Positions 49,801 through 62,108 of a stretch of DNA of 64,000 bases are shown here, in pieces. This stretch comes from Haemonchus contortus. Taxonomy: Eukaryota > Nematoda > Chromadorea > Rhabditida > Trichostrongylidae. The notes under the pieces are model-generated. The model saw nothing but the letters and a program-made list of their open reading frames with translations. It was not told where the DNA came from and did no database searches. Where the stretch lies: positions 47,172,810 through 47,236,809 of the forward strand of contig LS997565.1 in NCBI GenBank assembly GCA_000469685.2. Direction: 5' to 3'. Each line of letters starts with the position of its first letter. Position 1 is the stretch's first letter. A program made the translations under genes and the position numbers.

Positions 49801-52800
49801 TAAATAAAGGGAATAATTAAAAGACAAGGTATGCCAAAGTTTTAGAAGTTGGTCCACCCAACTGCATTCAGAACACTCCAATGCACTGGAATGCCACTGA
49901 ATATCATTTTGGTATTCGACTAGATATCTGACTTGTACGATATTTTGCCCGGTACAAGTAAGTGCTTTTACCCTGCACAAACTTACCTACAGATGGAAAG
50001 AAAGACCCGGATGGATCGAGTGGGTATTCTACAGAAGTTGATCCCATGGAATTGCTTTTTTCCAGAACAGGTCAGTTATTATGCAATCAAATATACAATA
50101 AGAACGCCAGAAGTATTCATATTTTCATTCAAAAAAATCCATTGCAGAACTCTCGGAGAGAATATCAGCAAAACTTACGTAAAGATTTTCCCATAGTATA
50201 AAGGAAAATATATCGCGCAGAAACGGTTTAAGGATAATAGAACATGTGAATATACATTGTATTGGAAACATCCAAGTAGAAAGGCACCACAGTAATACGA
50301 TTCCTTTTTTAATACCTCGATATTGCTGAAAAATACCTTCAGTATCGCTGACTTCAACGTTATTTCGAAGCTCTGAAGCTGTTTACTTCCGTAATCTTTT
50401 TCAAGAACATATTCATGTATTCCAACCGTGGCAAAGGAACTCATAAAGAAAAGGATAACTTTTTTTGGTCTGAGGGATGCGCCCCCGCACTCGACTTCCA
50501 TTCAGAATCGCATGTAGTGGCGAGTGCGCATGTGCCCTATACAATGACTTGCGGTGGCCAGCCGACGTACAAGTCAGTACTTTTATCCTTCCAGATGAGT
50601 CTGGTACCAATTAACCGATCCCGAAGGGATGGAAGGCTTGGTTGGCCTTGGCGGGCATTGAAAGGAGTTCATATCCCATGTAACGTTCTATGAAGCCCTT
50701 CATCTTACGAGATGTCATGTTTTAGTCTTTGAATAACTGAATGAACCCTCTGCACTAGATGTGGACTTTCTTATTTCACTACATTTTCTCATCTCACAAC
50801 CGGATGATTCCCCTGAGGCTTCAGTAATCGTAATGGCGGTTCGTAGGCTGAATTACTAGGGGGTAGGGAATACCTAACATCCGAAAATTCGGTCTCCGAT
50901 TCCAAAGGCATGCTAGTGTTTGTCTGGGAGTGGCGTTATCGCGGGTCCGGGAACTTCTCCCCTAACACGGCGTCGCACACACCGCACCCGCCACCCATCG
51001 CAGGATTGCGATGGAAGATTGGAGCGCGCGATTTGTGAGGTAGGGAGTCCTTTAACTATTTGAATTGGCTGGCCGCTCTTTTCAATTCCAATGCGGTCTT
51101 GATCGTCGTTTATATAGGAGGAGTCATTTTAGTTAATCAAGTCCAATAAACATGAAAACTAAAAAGAAACAGAAGAGAAAACGATAAAATCCAATAAAAA
51201 AGCAAGCCAGTCAAGGAAAAATATTGCGTCCTATCGATTGGCAGGAGGCGGGGTGAGTACGGTAATTGCAGTGACATTTGCCGCATGCCGCATGCCGCAT
51301 GGGAGAATGCCGCGATAGGGGAGAAGTTCCGTTACCCGCGTTATCCCTAGCGTCATCCGCCTAATGAAATCATATGTGGATGCTCATCAATTATCAGTAA
51401 ATAACTCAGTACCTATCTGATCTTCCTGTAGCGCCTACTTCGGTTCATTCTTTTTTTTAATGCACCTGACTGGAGATCTTTCTACCTTTTGTTTTGAACC
51501 ATACTTTCTTTTGGTTGACTGCAAGTTGTTGAGTTAATGTGATCGTAGAACTGTAGTTAGCGCACCTAAGCATGCACCAAATAAATAAGTAAATAAGCAA
51601 AGCCTCGAGACTATGTTGCTTTCCAGTCTGGGAGAGTGCATAGCAAACGCTCTTTCCAAACTGAGCATTTTTCCCGTACTAAACAGCATGTATAGTTATA
51701 CTAATAAAGGATTTCTATGTTCTAAACTTTCATATTCTGTGAAGTTGCCTAATTCCTTTCCTATAGTTTCGATTGGGAGAAGAGGCTTATCTGAATAATG
51801 TAAGGCGCACTTACATGCTCACTAAGAGAATCGGAAGTACTTCAACCATGGGACTGGGCTTTACTTCTGAGCTCAAAAAGGTGGCCATCTAAATTAATTA
51901 ATCCGAGAATTTAATTTAATTTAATAATTTGGTTCCCATGCATGAGCTTCAAAAAAAGTAATGGTTCTCTTTGAAGGTAAGTGTAAGCATTTACTACTAA
52001 GAAACAGTCTTTTCGTCGACGAAGAAGAATTTTGAGGAAGTTTGTTTATTATTCGGAATTCCCGTGTTTTTCCTAATTTAACTCATTTTGGTTAAGCCTA
52101 GAACAGCTTTGAAAACTCGTATTTTCGTCGGTTTCTGAATGAACTCATAAAACTCACAAAAACACCATCGGAGTGAAATAGAGTAAAAATAAGGCAAGTG
52201 TTACTACTTCGACTGCTGCTATACCGGCACTGATGCGTCCAAATGGATTTGCCATTCGTGGGATACGACGTATAGTTATAAATACGAAGCAATTACACAA
52301 CACACCGTTGAAGGATATCTGAAATTGAAAGTGATATAGTGAGTATACATATATACTGAGTGCCAATTTTGTAGAAAGAAGTAAGTGAAGAATAGTAAAA
52401 TGATCTAGTTCACATTCAATCAGCCGTTGTTCACATTTTTAGGGCTGTGATGGTTTCAGTTTAGATTCAGTATACGGTAATGCCAATGGTCTGCCCAATG
52501 CAAGGATCTCATGGGAACATTGAGGATCACAAAATTCTCCTCCAAGAAGTGGCACATATTATCTTAAGAACTCCCAGCAGCCATGTCAATGTAAATATGC
52601 CTTTCTACTTTACGACCTGAACCAATTCTGTTATCCGTAAAGGCACAGCTCACGATAATTTTGAGGTAACCGTTTATATTCGAAAAGCGTAAGTATAGAT
52701 TGGGAACAGATCATCAGTAGTGAAGAAAGCGAGAGAATTCACCGATTTCGAGAAAAATAAAGCTCTTCAATAGTAGAGAAAGTAGAGGTTGGACGAGATT

Positions 52801-53538
52801 GTTATGACGGAGAAGTAACATGGAAGGAGTATTCGGACGAGATTTTAGTTATTGCAACTGCACAAAGAGCTGACTACGTCAAGCCAGAACTGTACAGAAC
52901 TGTCTTTCACTGTCGCTATGGGTCATGATGAGCTGTTTGAACTTCCTACATGGGTTCCCTTGTGATCGGTGCGGCCTCTAGAATGCCGATGAAACTCGTC
53001 CGAGGATACACACGAGCCAATCTTCGAGCTTTTATAACTCCCTAACTAGACCGTTAACCTAATAGTGCCAGATATGGTATTCGCGAGAGCCTCAAACTCA
53101 TCCTGTAGGGAAATATAAGAAATCGTGAACTGTGCCTTTACTCTCAATTGTCTACTCTTTGAACCTGAGTAATATCAATGGCTACCGTATTCAGAGCAAT
53201 AGATTCTTTCAGAGCCTATAGTAGGGAAGTATAGCCGCATGTAACAGATCGCAGTACCAGTATACTTACCAGCGATGGTACTCTGATGGAATTTGCAAAA
53301 AAGATATCAAACAAACTAGACCATGCAACTTTGTTTTGTTTTTCTTGTATCTGTCGCCTTAAGATCCCTCTTAGGTTTTATGTTTTTCTGACGTTTTTTT
53401 TTCACATTCTGCTGTTTAGTTTACCAGTACTGCTACACATTCGTTCTCGTTGTTGTTGTTGTTGTTGCGGTGAAAACAAAGAAAGCTTACCAAGCCTAAT
53501 ACCAATGCAGCGAATTGACCTTCTTTCATACTCATCAT
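46835..53538 (-). CDS. srx-family serpentine chemoreceptor D (9 exons)
   Basis: Nematode seven-transmembrane receptor of class x (srx), unrelated in detail to A-C. Exons on the minus strand: 53538-53491, 52318-52158, 50325-50179, 49596-49520, 48494-48322, 47582-47511, 47366-47236, 46996-46938, 46857-46835. Phases join to 296 aa. Diagnostic srx motifs, in order: ALVLGLISFNGVLCN across the first junction (TM1), IPRMANPFGRIS then TPM (TM2), HVLLSLNRFCAIYFPLYYGK at 97-116 (TM3 and loop), SCRFEYFDDYWRFGF (146-160, loop before TM5), a basic loop ending RRKNDEVNFLKQ (215-226), and TADG before TM7. Exon 1 encodes only 16 residues; three Met codons are possible starts. The last exon is 23 nt, ending at TGA 46835-46837, with AATAAA on the minus strand at 46734-46739. 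Reading through exon 8 instead would give a longer tail ending at 46783. The 3' end converges on gene E about 330 bp away. Confidence 0.87.
47655..47690 (-). repeat. second hammerhead-like / Penelope tail remnant
   Basis: On the minus strand CCGAAGA, a GGCGA..UCGC hairpin and GAAACGA echo the motif at 39512-39539, with the core CUGA changed to CCGA. No RT sequence nearby. In the intron between srx exons 5 and 6. Confidence 0.4.
48138..48260 (+). mobile_element. tRNA-derived SINE head
   Basis: GGGCGGATGCGGTACAGTGG head and B box GGTTCGAAACCCGG; body lost. In the srx gene D intron between exons 5 and 6. Confidence 0.65.
50463..50675 (-). mobile_element. tRNA-derived SINE, head partly lost
   Basis: Well-kept body (GATGCGCCCCCGCACTCGAC, AATGACTTGCGGTGGCCAGC). 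Decays towards the head near 50670. In intron 2 of receptor D. Confidence 0.78.
50942..51338 (+). mobile_element. hAT-type MITE (family 3), copy 2
   Basis: 397 bp, highly similar to 3348-3724 and in the same orientation. Flanks CGTTATCG (50934-50941) and CGTTATCC (51339-51346) form an 8-bp duplication with one change. Contains a short tandem GCCGCAT block near its right end. In intron 2 of receptor D. Confidence 0.88.
52640..53138. mobile_element. MITE family 4, copy 2
   Basis: 499 bp, TA on both sides, same ends as copy 1. In intron 1 of receptor D. Confidence 0.87.
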
Positions 53539-54076
53539 AGAATACAAATATGAGTCATTACTTCAGTATCAAAATGAGAAAATAAAAGAATTAGAGCAAC
53601 TCTTGGATGACTTCTTTGGCCGCGATAAATTCTGTAAGTAGAAAGGAAAGGTTGGTCTCGTAAAAGAAATTGATCAGTAATTACGAATCGACGTTACGAA
53701 AAAGCGAGAAATTGACCAGGAAGGAGTCCAGTAGAGAAATTCTTCTCGAGCTTAAACGTTCGACTTAACGGCAGACACCTATTCATACTCAATGCACTCC
53801 TGAAGAAAGCAATCTCACACTGGGAAATCCATTAAGAGTCTATTGTCAGCTTCTCACCAAGCGGAACTTGTGGTGTGGGAATGAAGAATATATCAAGAAC
53901 CAAAACGGTAGGGGAATTACTCGTTAAACTTATGTTCTAGTCACTAATTTACAAAATTAATGCCCTACCAATTCATTTTTTCTTTCAACATAAATAGTTC
54001 TAGTCACATGAAACGGGTAGGATACTGTTTCTGAGAATACCAGCAGAAATGATTATGGTGATTTGATAGGAATTAA

Positions 54077-54323
54077 CCCTTTGACGACAATGGGGATTTC
54101 CACGTGACGCGCCCATGGGGCCATGCTCCCCTACTTTCGCGCGCGACTGGCACCTACAGGTGGGTGGCACTGTCCCACGGCACCGAGAAACTTTTTTACT
54201 GGCCAACTGAATTCAGCAATTGGTAAGAAACAAGAAAGTGTGGTGGCTCCCAAATTTGGGTGGCAATGTCCCATGTGCCAGTCATAGTGGCACCTTTCGG
54301 TGGGTGCCATTGTCGTCAAAGGG
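54077..54323. mobile_element. piggyBac-type MITE (family 2), copy 3
   Basis: 247 bp with perfect 16-bp inverted ends CCCTTTGACGACAATG / CATTGTCGTCAAAGGG and TTAA on both sides. The best-preserved copy; lies between receptor D and secreted gene F. Confidence 0.88.
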
Positions 54324-54517
54324 TTAATGAAGGTGCGTGCACACTAAGTTTCCCAATAAGGTTCGTGTCTAGATTTTTGATCACGTATTGGAAACGATAC
54401 AAGCAGTGCTATATGTGCATAGTTCTTCTCCAAAAATGGGGTGGAAAAAATCGAAATAGAATGGGATTTGTTATTAAAAATGAGAAAATGATTTTCAATT
54501 TAATCAGCTCAATTTTT

Positions 54518-54778
54518 TCATGTAGGAGTAGCAGATCCCATGGGTGAAAAAGGTAAGTTCCTCGCGAGCTGGCTCAAACAAACAGTGTCGGCATTCGCTG
54601 CCCATTTCATCCTTTGACAATGGTCATTTCGTTCAAACAAAAATGCGGAGAAGGAGGCTCCAGTTGGCATAACCATGTCAGGGTCTTGCCTGACCGTAGG
54701 AATCCCCACAGAAATTCCGAAAATCTTAGTTTGAACGATCAGAGAGAAACAGATTAGGACACTAATTTTACGTTGCAT
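54518..54778 (-). CDS. possible small secreted protein, single exon, 86 aa
   Basis: Unrecognised open frame with a plausible signal peptide: MQRK, then the hydrophobic stretch ISVLICFSLIVQ, then a polar boundary. The remaining 60 or so residues hold two Cys. A TTTCAATCTAG lies just before the ATG on the minus strand and could be a trans-splice acceptor, and an ATTAAA follows the stop. It lies between receptor D and secreted gene F, beside a piggyBac-type MITE. No homologue is recognised and there is no paralogue in the window, so chance cannot be excluded. Confidence 0.25.
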   Translation of the reverse strand: MQRKISVLICFSLIVQTKIFGISVGIPTVRQDPDMVMPTGASFSAFLFERNDHCQRMKWAANADTVCLSQLARNLPFSPMGSATPT

Positions 54779-56835
54779 GACTAGATTGAAAGGAATTCGT
54801 GGAGCCTATTCCACACTCCACAATGAGAGGAATTGTCTACATATGATCAAGCCATTCCAAAACTCAACAACTCAGAAATAAATCCTAATCGGATTTCACT
54901 AACGAGCTGATGTGTCGGCGATGCTGAAATTTTTGAGAGCCTACCGCTTTTACTGTTTTCGATGATAGCAAAATAGTGCGAAACTATAGCTTTGTGATTT
55001 TGTGAGTGTAGCTCAAAGAACGAGAATTCGATTTCGAATTAGCGAAAACAACTTAACAGCTGTTTTTGCCTATAAGTAATACAGTAGTATAAAGCATAGT
55101 AATAATAGTTAGCCAATGATACTGTATGCTCATAAAAAAATGAGCCATTAATGTGAAAAACAATGCGGTTGGGAAGAAATTTATCAGACTTGTTGTAGCC
55201 TTCAAGCACTGCAATGGATATTGGTGAGGGACAAAAGTGAAGTCGTACGAAAGTGAGATCACAAAGTTAGTCTGACTTATTCTTGAAAAAATCACTGATC
55301 TGGGTATTCCGAGTCCGAGATTCAGATGTAAACCTGACCAATTTTGGGAGGCATATGGTTGATGCATACAGTCAGGAACTTCAAAGACCCAGTTAAAGAT
55401 AATATTGAGGTATCTAGTTTTGGAAGCATAGGAATTGCGAAAATTTGCGTGTTAAAAGAAATATAATCTATTTAAAAGATAGTAGAATTGGGAAGTGATG
55501 ACGAATGTTGCATGGAAGGGCTAAGTGGAGGAGCTGCCCAAATGTTTGTACTATTGCGTACAGCTAGCTACAGTGAGCTGCCTGCGTGCAACGTGTGCGT
55601 CCCGGTGTGAATGGTTCAACCTCGACAGACTCTCTCTGACGCTGTGAGAACTCGTCCGTTATTGAGTATCTACGTCGGCCATGCCAATTTAAGGCCTTCT
55701 TATGTGTCTAGGCCGTTTCTCCACCCGACAGAGTTCCTTGTACTATCCTTCGAGTTTACGATTCATCCCAATAAGTGATTTCAGAAACCCCTCTCATCGC
55801 GAACTGCCCCTTCGAGTACGGAGCGGCGTATCTTGCCATTCCTTCGCTTTGGCTGAAGTACTTGCAGATTTCATGAATTGCTTAGTTCCAGAATCTAATA
55901 GATGGATGAACAAATGTATGTATATTAGGGAAATTGAGAACGTTACCAAGTTTTTCTGAATGAAGGTTTCTTCCGCGACAGGTTCGCTTCGTTTTGAGTA
56001 CCGAGTTACATACAGGAAGGACCCACAGTCGTGGACTTTTCCTTAATCTTGGAATTAATTTTGACTTGTTCGTTATTTCCTCAAGCCCTTAAGAAATTCT
56101 GCAGCCCCAGTGAGATGACGTTTTGTTCTTCGCCTATGTCGTGGCCTGGAAATGGTCAAATCATCTGAGGTACTTGCCCAAGTCAATGTAATCTCCTATT
56201 TCGAGGAATGGTCTCAGACTTGCCTAGAAGGGCAGCAGTGCTCAGTTTCACATTGACTAGCCCCTTAGCTCATTTTTAAGATCGTATATGTATTTGAAAA
56301 ATGAAGTTCTGCATAATCGAGGGAACCATAAACTGGGTTTGATAAACATCGAAAGTTCGATTTGCTTCTATTCCATCCGTAGACGATCAGAGAACCATGC
56401 TGTAGCAGCAGCGCAATTTCGGATGCTACATAGTCGGATACGTCAATCAAAACGTACGATGCCAAGAACCGGCCTTATAATAGAAACTTCTGCGTTGTCG
56501 CAAGATTTCATCTTAAATCAGCTATTGTCGTTGTCGCTTATGATGAGTGACACGATAATCGTTGGGCGGATCACGAACTAGACTTGATCTTGAGATAAAA
56601 GGAACGCTGGGATCATAACCTATATCACCCACACGATCCCTTTCGTCAACTTAAATTTCATTCATGCTATTCTCGATATCGGGGGCACAATATTATGGGA
56701 GTATTACTAACGATTATTGTTGAACAAATATCAACAAAATACAGCAGTTTTGGCTCGATAGTTACCCTTGAATGAATCGGTTTGTTCTAACGGATAACTT
56801 TTTTCAGATAATTGTCTATACGCCTGCTTTCAATC

Positions 56836-59800
56836 ATGATCAGAGGTCTATTCGCAGTGATTCTTTTAATTGCCAGCACGTCGAGCGAGAGTGTACATTG
56901 GCGTGGGTTCTTTTGATATTTCAATTCACATCCACCGGATTAAGATCGCTTTTAACAATAAGCTCCTCGAAAAGCGCATAATGTTTTAATGTTCAAAGTT
57001 TCTAGCATTAATCAATCCCGCCCGAAGGATGCGCCTCCGCACTCGACTTCCATTCAAAATTGTAGTGGCGTAATGAGTGCGTATGTGGCCTATTCAATGA
57101 CTTGCGGTGGCCCGCCGATGTACGTCAGGGCTTTTATCCTCCCAGAGGAGTCTGGTACCATTCCACCGACCCCGGAGGGTTGGAAGGCTTAGCTGTTCTG
57201 GGCGGATATCGATCCGGGATTCGAACCCCTGACCGTGCGTGGGCATAGTGCACCACTTGCCACCACACCACCTCCGCCCTTTCGAGAAGTGCATAGGGAT
57301 GACAATTCGTTTGTAGCTTTACTATTTTACCAACAATCATCCTTTTAGTGGTTTTTTTGATGACAGAACATCTCTTTCTTAAGACTTCTCAAATGACTCT
57401 TCAAAGTTCTTGCCCAGGTCTACTGTACTTTTCCAATAGGATATTGCCAAAAACTTTTCTTAACTATATCCTTCAGCTGCTAATTTCTTCGGAAAACTAC
57501 AAGAGCTGTGTGTATAATCCTTCCGGTGCCCAATAGCCGAAGTGGCCTAGTCTTTCCCTTCACATCCCCTTTCCAGATCAGTAGGACCATACCTACATAA
57601 CATTGTTAGAGTCCGTTTTTCGACATAACTGAAACACTTCGGCCATGTTCACCGCAGTACAGCATCAGCATGGTAAAAGGACAGTAACCGTGTGAATGAG
57701 CTCTTCACATGCCTCTAGAACGGCTTCGAAAACATTCTGAACTGCATGGCCGATGAAGGTAGCCATCAAGGTCTTCAACCTACTCACTCCTGAATTTACT
57801 GTACTGAGATGTTTTCTTGCAATCATCAATGTTTCTAATTTGCCGTCAGAAAAATGTCATTTTTCGAATACCATGAGTTTATGAATAGGATTAATTACAT
57901 TTAATGAGTAATCAGTTTGGCATTAACTCAAAAAAGAATCTGTTCCAGTCCGTCTGTTTTTCTGTTCCACCTTGTACTGTAATAACGAGGAGATTACTAG
58001 ATTCGCAAATCAAATTTCCGTTGAACTAACTCATTTAGAAACGTCAGGAACTCTATCAGAAACGCATCTGAAAAAGTGATTATTCGGTCTGAATCATATG
58101 GTACCCTTCAGAATGGCGTCACATGAAATGTGTTACCAAAGAGGGTGAGAAGTCTCAGAAAGCAGCATCACCATGTGAAATGTCGATGGGAGAGACTGAA
58201 TTCGATGAAAAGCTGAGGACGGCTCCATTTGACCCATGTTTCGAGGTAAGCTTTATGACTGGCAGTACAGTATGTGGATGAATAGGATAAACGACAAGGG
58301 CAGCGGACTAAGAAAGAAATAGCAAGCTTTCCTTGGGCACTACTTCATGTTGTGAAGCTTGTCCAAGTAGCAAACGAACAGATTTCCCTGATCAAACGGT
58401 GTTCTATGAGTGGTAATACTAATTCACTTGTAGTAGGTGAATTGATTGGTGCAAATGAGTTTAGCACTCTGTGTTGAGTTCAATGGGCATCCAGCTGAGA
58501 AGGCCAGGTTGCTCATTCTGTCTCCTTCAGACTGTGACTAGAGGGGAGACGGGCGTTAGGAACGATTTTGGATAATCGATTTGCCGCACGCGGCTGTCGC
58601 GGACCACTCATTCGCCGCTATTACAACTTTAGCGTTTTCATGCAGCTCAATCGATATGCGGTCATTATTTTATGCATAATTCTACTATCAGTTTTTTTGT
58701 TCTTGTACTTCTGACCTAGTGCTGCATCCTGCTACATTCCTTCGCGCGCGACGCCCTCTCACCGCGACGCGACCATTTCGTTCCTAACGCACCACACCCT
58801 GGCTAGAGACAAACCGACCGAGGAAGAGACTTTTTTGTTTACTCAGTAAAAGCTACACAACGCTCAGAAGAGACAAATACGCTGACTTCGGCCTATTAAG
58901 TATTAAAATAGTAATAGTCATGTTACTCGTTCGAATGAACGAATACCACGAGCCTATCACGCTGAAATTACTGAGAGCCGGCCCAGACGAATAAATGAGG
59001 AGGAGTTGATTCTTTTCCCAGACACTTCACGCAAGAAAGTCTCTAGCCTCTAATTTTGGGTCGATTAATACTTCTTAACTCGTTAGGCATTTTCCGCTGC
59101 TGATAGCTATTTTGGAAAGTGCAACTTTTGGAACAACATTAGTACTATTTTCTGAAAATGACACTTTTAGAAACAAAGACGTATGTAATTGCTGTAGTAG
59201 CTATTTTTCCACTGATTACACCAGGAACGAAGTCTATTAACAATAGATTATTAGGATAAAGGATAAAGTTTTTGGCGTTAATCAATCCCGTCTGAGGGAT
59301 GCGCCCCCGCACTCGACTTCAATTTAGACTCGTAGTGGCGTAAAGAGTGCGTATGTGGCCTATACAATGACTTGCGGTGGCCAGCCGATGTACAAGTCAG
59401 TGCTTTTATCCTCCCAGACAAGTCTGGTTCCAATTAACCGATCTCGCAGGGATGGAAGGCTTGGGTGGCCTAGGCTGGTATCGATCCGGGATTCAAACCC
59501 TTGACCACGCATGTGATATAGTGCGCCACTTGCCACTACACCACCTCCGCCCCATAGATTATTATAAAAAAATTAATACAGTGAAGTCAGTTGAAGAACA
59601 GAAATCGTTGACTACTCAAGTGAGAGTATTCATTTTCCAAATAACCCTCGTAGTTAGGTATGGGAACATACTCTCACCCAAGCATATCCCCTCCTGCGTT
59701 TGCTAGGTGCTTGGCAGCCCACCTAAGTCCAGATTCAAAAACATGCAAAACCCTAAACAATTTGTATGCCTTCAACTGCCCATAATAAATGTAAGTGGAT

Positions 59801-62108
59801 GATAATGAAATTTTCGTGAATCGTTCGCCTCAGCTTCTTCTTGCCTTCTTGTACTATCTTCTTTATTTAGGAAGTTGTGGACGGGAAACCTCGAAGTTAC
59901 TGTAACGTACTCTGTCCTGGTGCCGATACCGTGTACCTCATTAAGCGTTCACCACCGAATCAGAGGTACGGAATGAGTTTACTTCTTTTAACGTCTCGGC
60001 CCATTTTTTACGGGCACGTTAACGGATGTTAGCAATACACTGGCCATAGCATCAAGAATTCAAAGGATGAATAACTGGTACTGATCAATTATTTTATGTG
60101 ATGAGCTCCAGCTGCTACATAGTTACTTACTCCTCAGGATCATGTAATCCATGCAGCAAACAGGCTTGAGCTTCATCTTTCTAGACAAACGTGCCGCGCT
60201 TTGGTTGAAGAAAGGATCGGCCTAGTTAGGAGTTTCTATGCATTTCTTTAGCACCACTCACGCCAGGAACCGAATTATACAGGCAACACAACTCCAACAA
60301 AGATTTTTCGCTTTCAGAAGTTGTTTTGCACACTTCACTTACAAAATTGAGAAACGAGGAACGGACTTCTACATGTGGAGAGACGGAAAGTAAGTAATAC
60401 CGCAGGAAAGTTTATTTTTACAAGTTGCAAGAAGTTTTCAGAGAAGGTCCAGTCTTTTCTTGGAATGCAAACGGAACACCTCTAGATTCAAAAGACTTTT
60501 CAACTCTAAAGAGGGAAGAATAAAATCCACTCATAGGTGTTAACCACTATGAAAACTCCTGACCACGCGCTCAATGGAGAAATAATAGTTTGGCTAGGCG
60601 GGACTGTGAGGCCGTCCTACTAGCCACTTGGAAGAGGAATCAAGGGATCGAACTTCAAGTAAAACCAGTGACGACTACAAGAGATGAGATCAAGATGAGA
60701 AAAATAAGATTCAGAATTATAACTGTTCTGCAACGCTCACTGGGTTTACGGTATTCAGAGCAGGAATGCAGGCGGCACGGACTTGCAAACGTGCCTCTTG
60801 CACTCTTCATTAGAAAAGGGTCTTAATTTCGGCTGTATCAACTCCACCCAGCATTCCACGTCTTCGTCGACCTCAAGCAGCTTTCGCCATAAGAAATTGC
60901 TGGAAATCTTCCTCGTCTACCTACCTTCAGGTGATAGGTCTCCAGGAAAGGGGATAAAACTCGGCGTGAATGGGGGAGGGGTGTCGGCCAGCCATACCTC
61001 TCCGTGCGGTGCCACCTTCGCTGTTTTATTTAGCTTTATCGTGATAGAGGGAGATCAGGGGCTAGTAATTCCAAAATGACCTAAAGGCACAGTTCACGAT
61101 AACTTTGAGGTACCCCTTCTTATTCAAGAGCGGGAATATAGGTTAGAAATAATTTGTTGGTAGTGAAGAAAGCGAGAAAATTCGTCAGTTTTGTGAAAAA
61201 TAAAACTCCTTAAAAGTAGGGAAAATAAAGATTGGACGAGATTACCATGACGAAATAACATGGAAGGAGTACTCGGACGAGATTTCAGTTGTTGAAGTTG
61301 CTGAAGGAGCTGACTACATCAAACGAGAACTGTACAGAACTGCCTTTCACTGTCGCTTTGGGTTATGACAGGTTGTTTGAACTTCTACATGAGTTCTTTC
61401 GTGATCGGTGCATCCTCTACAATGCCGACGAAACTCGTTTACGCATACACACGGGCCAATCTTCAAACCTTCATAGCTCCCTGACTAGGCCTTTTTCCGA
61501 CCTGTGATAGCACCAGATATGGTATACGAGGGGTCCTCGAATTCATCCTATGTGGGGATTTCAGGAACCATTTTTTTGTGAACTGTGCCTTAAAATTGTG
61601 CACTACTCATGCTGCATTGGATCACACCACTTATAAATATACCTGGCATGAACAAGATCGTCAGAAAATTCATGAAAATTTCACGCGGCGACTATGTCAA
61701 GTTCTGTGGGCGTTCACATATTACAGAATAGTGCAATGTAATATACATGTCGATTTCCATAAAAGGGCAAAACTGGCGGTAATAGGGCTAAAAGTTCAAT
61801 ATAATCAACCAGATATCATTATTGACAATGGAGTTTCTGTCTCTGAACTAAAGTCCAACCAAATTAACCGAAAAAGCGCCATTTAGATCCATAGCTTTCC
61901 GTAGATCCAAGGAAACCGTATAAAAAAATTCCATATCATTCTTATGTTGTCTCTCGACAGTATACTCGGAAATATTCCTATTGTTCTATGTCACAGATGC
62001 CGCTCGTCAAGCGTGGACTTCCTCATTCGTTGTGAATTCGCGTTCTCTCGAGCTGAATTCCCTGCCGACAACATCGTGTTCGCAAACGCTCGTCGGAAGA
62101 ACTTTTGA
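56836..62108 (+). CDS. secreted eight-cysteine protein, paralogue F (5 exons)
   Basis: Paralogue of gene E. Exons 56836-56902, 58112-58245, 59871-59965, 60318-60389 and 61997-62108 give 159 aa. The signal peptide is MIRGLFAVILLIASTSS. The eight Cys are at 29, 44, 65, 78, 82, 101, 124 and 135. From the second Cys onward the spacing is identical to E: x20, x12, x3, x18, x22, x10. Only the first gap differs, by one residue. Introns are longer than in E because SINE copies sit in introns 1 and 2 and a 0.5 kb MITE sits in intron 4. The first donor is GTGGGT, weaker than the GTAAGT of E. AATAAA at 62141-62146 is 33 nt after the stop. It lies head-to-head with receptor D and tail-to-tail with eIF3m. 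Function unknown; a secreted nematode-specific product is the best description. Confidence 0.8.
57008..57283 (-). mobile_element. tRNA-derived SINE, near full length
   Basis: Head on the minus strand GGGCGGAGGTGGTGTGGTGG with an A-box-like stretch and B box GGGGTTCGAATCCCGG; complete body. In intron 1 of gene F. Confidence 0.85.
59258..59554 (-). mobile_element. tRNA-derived SINE, near full length
   Basis: Head GGGGCGGAGGTGGTGTAGTG on the minus strand, B box GGGTTTGAATCCCGG, body, and an AGGATAAAGG-type tail. Best copy in the window; in intron 2 of gene F. Confidence 0.87.
61084..61591. mobile_element. MITE family 4, copy 3
   Basis: About 508 bp with the same ends; TA on the left, right flank altered to AA. 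In intron 4 of secreted gene F. Confidence 0.82.

Larger units (their letters stand above)
53539..56835. other. divergent intergenic region between receptor D and gene F
   Basis: Holds the piggyBac-type MITE (54077-54323) and the possible 86-codon secreted frame (54518-54778). A hydrophobic frame at 55053-55367 on the minus strand shows no family motif. Promoters of D and F should lie at the two ends. Confidence 0.4.

Noticed and set aside
53286..53540. Plus-strand frame of 84 codons with a Cys run
   Set aside because: The Cys run is translation of a TTG/TTGC trinucleotide repeat, and the 3' part is antisense to exon 1 of srx gene D.
55053..55367. Hydrophobic minus-strand frame considered as a receptor exon
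   Set aside because: No srsx or srx motif, no paralogous exon, and receptor D already has a first exon in correct phase.
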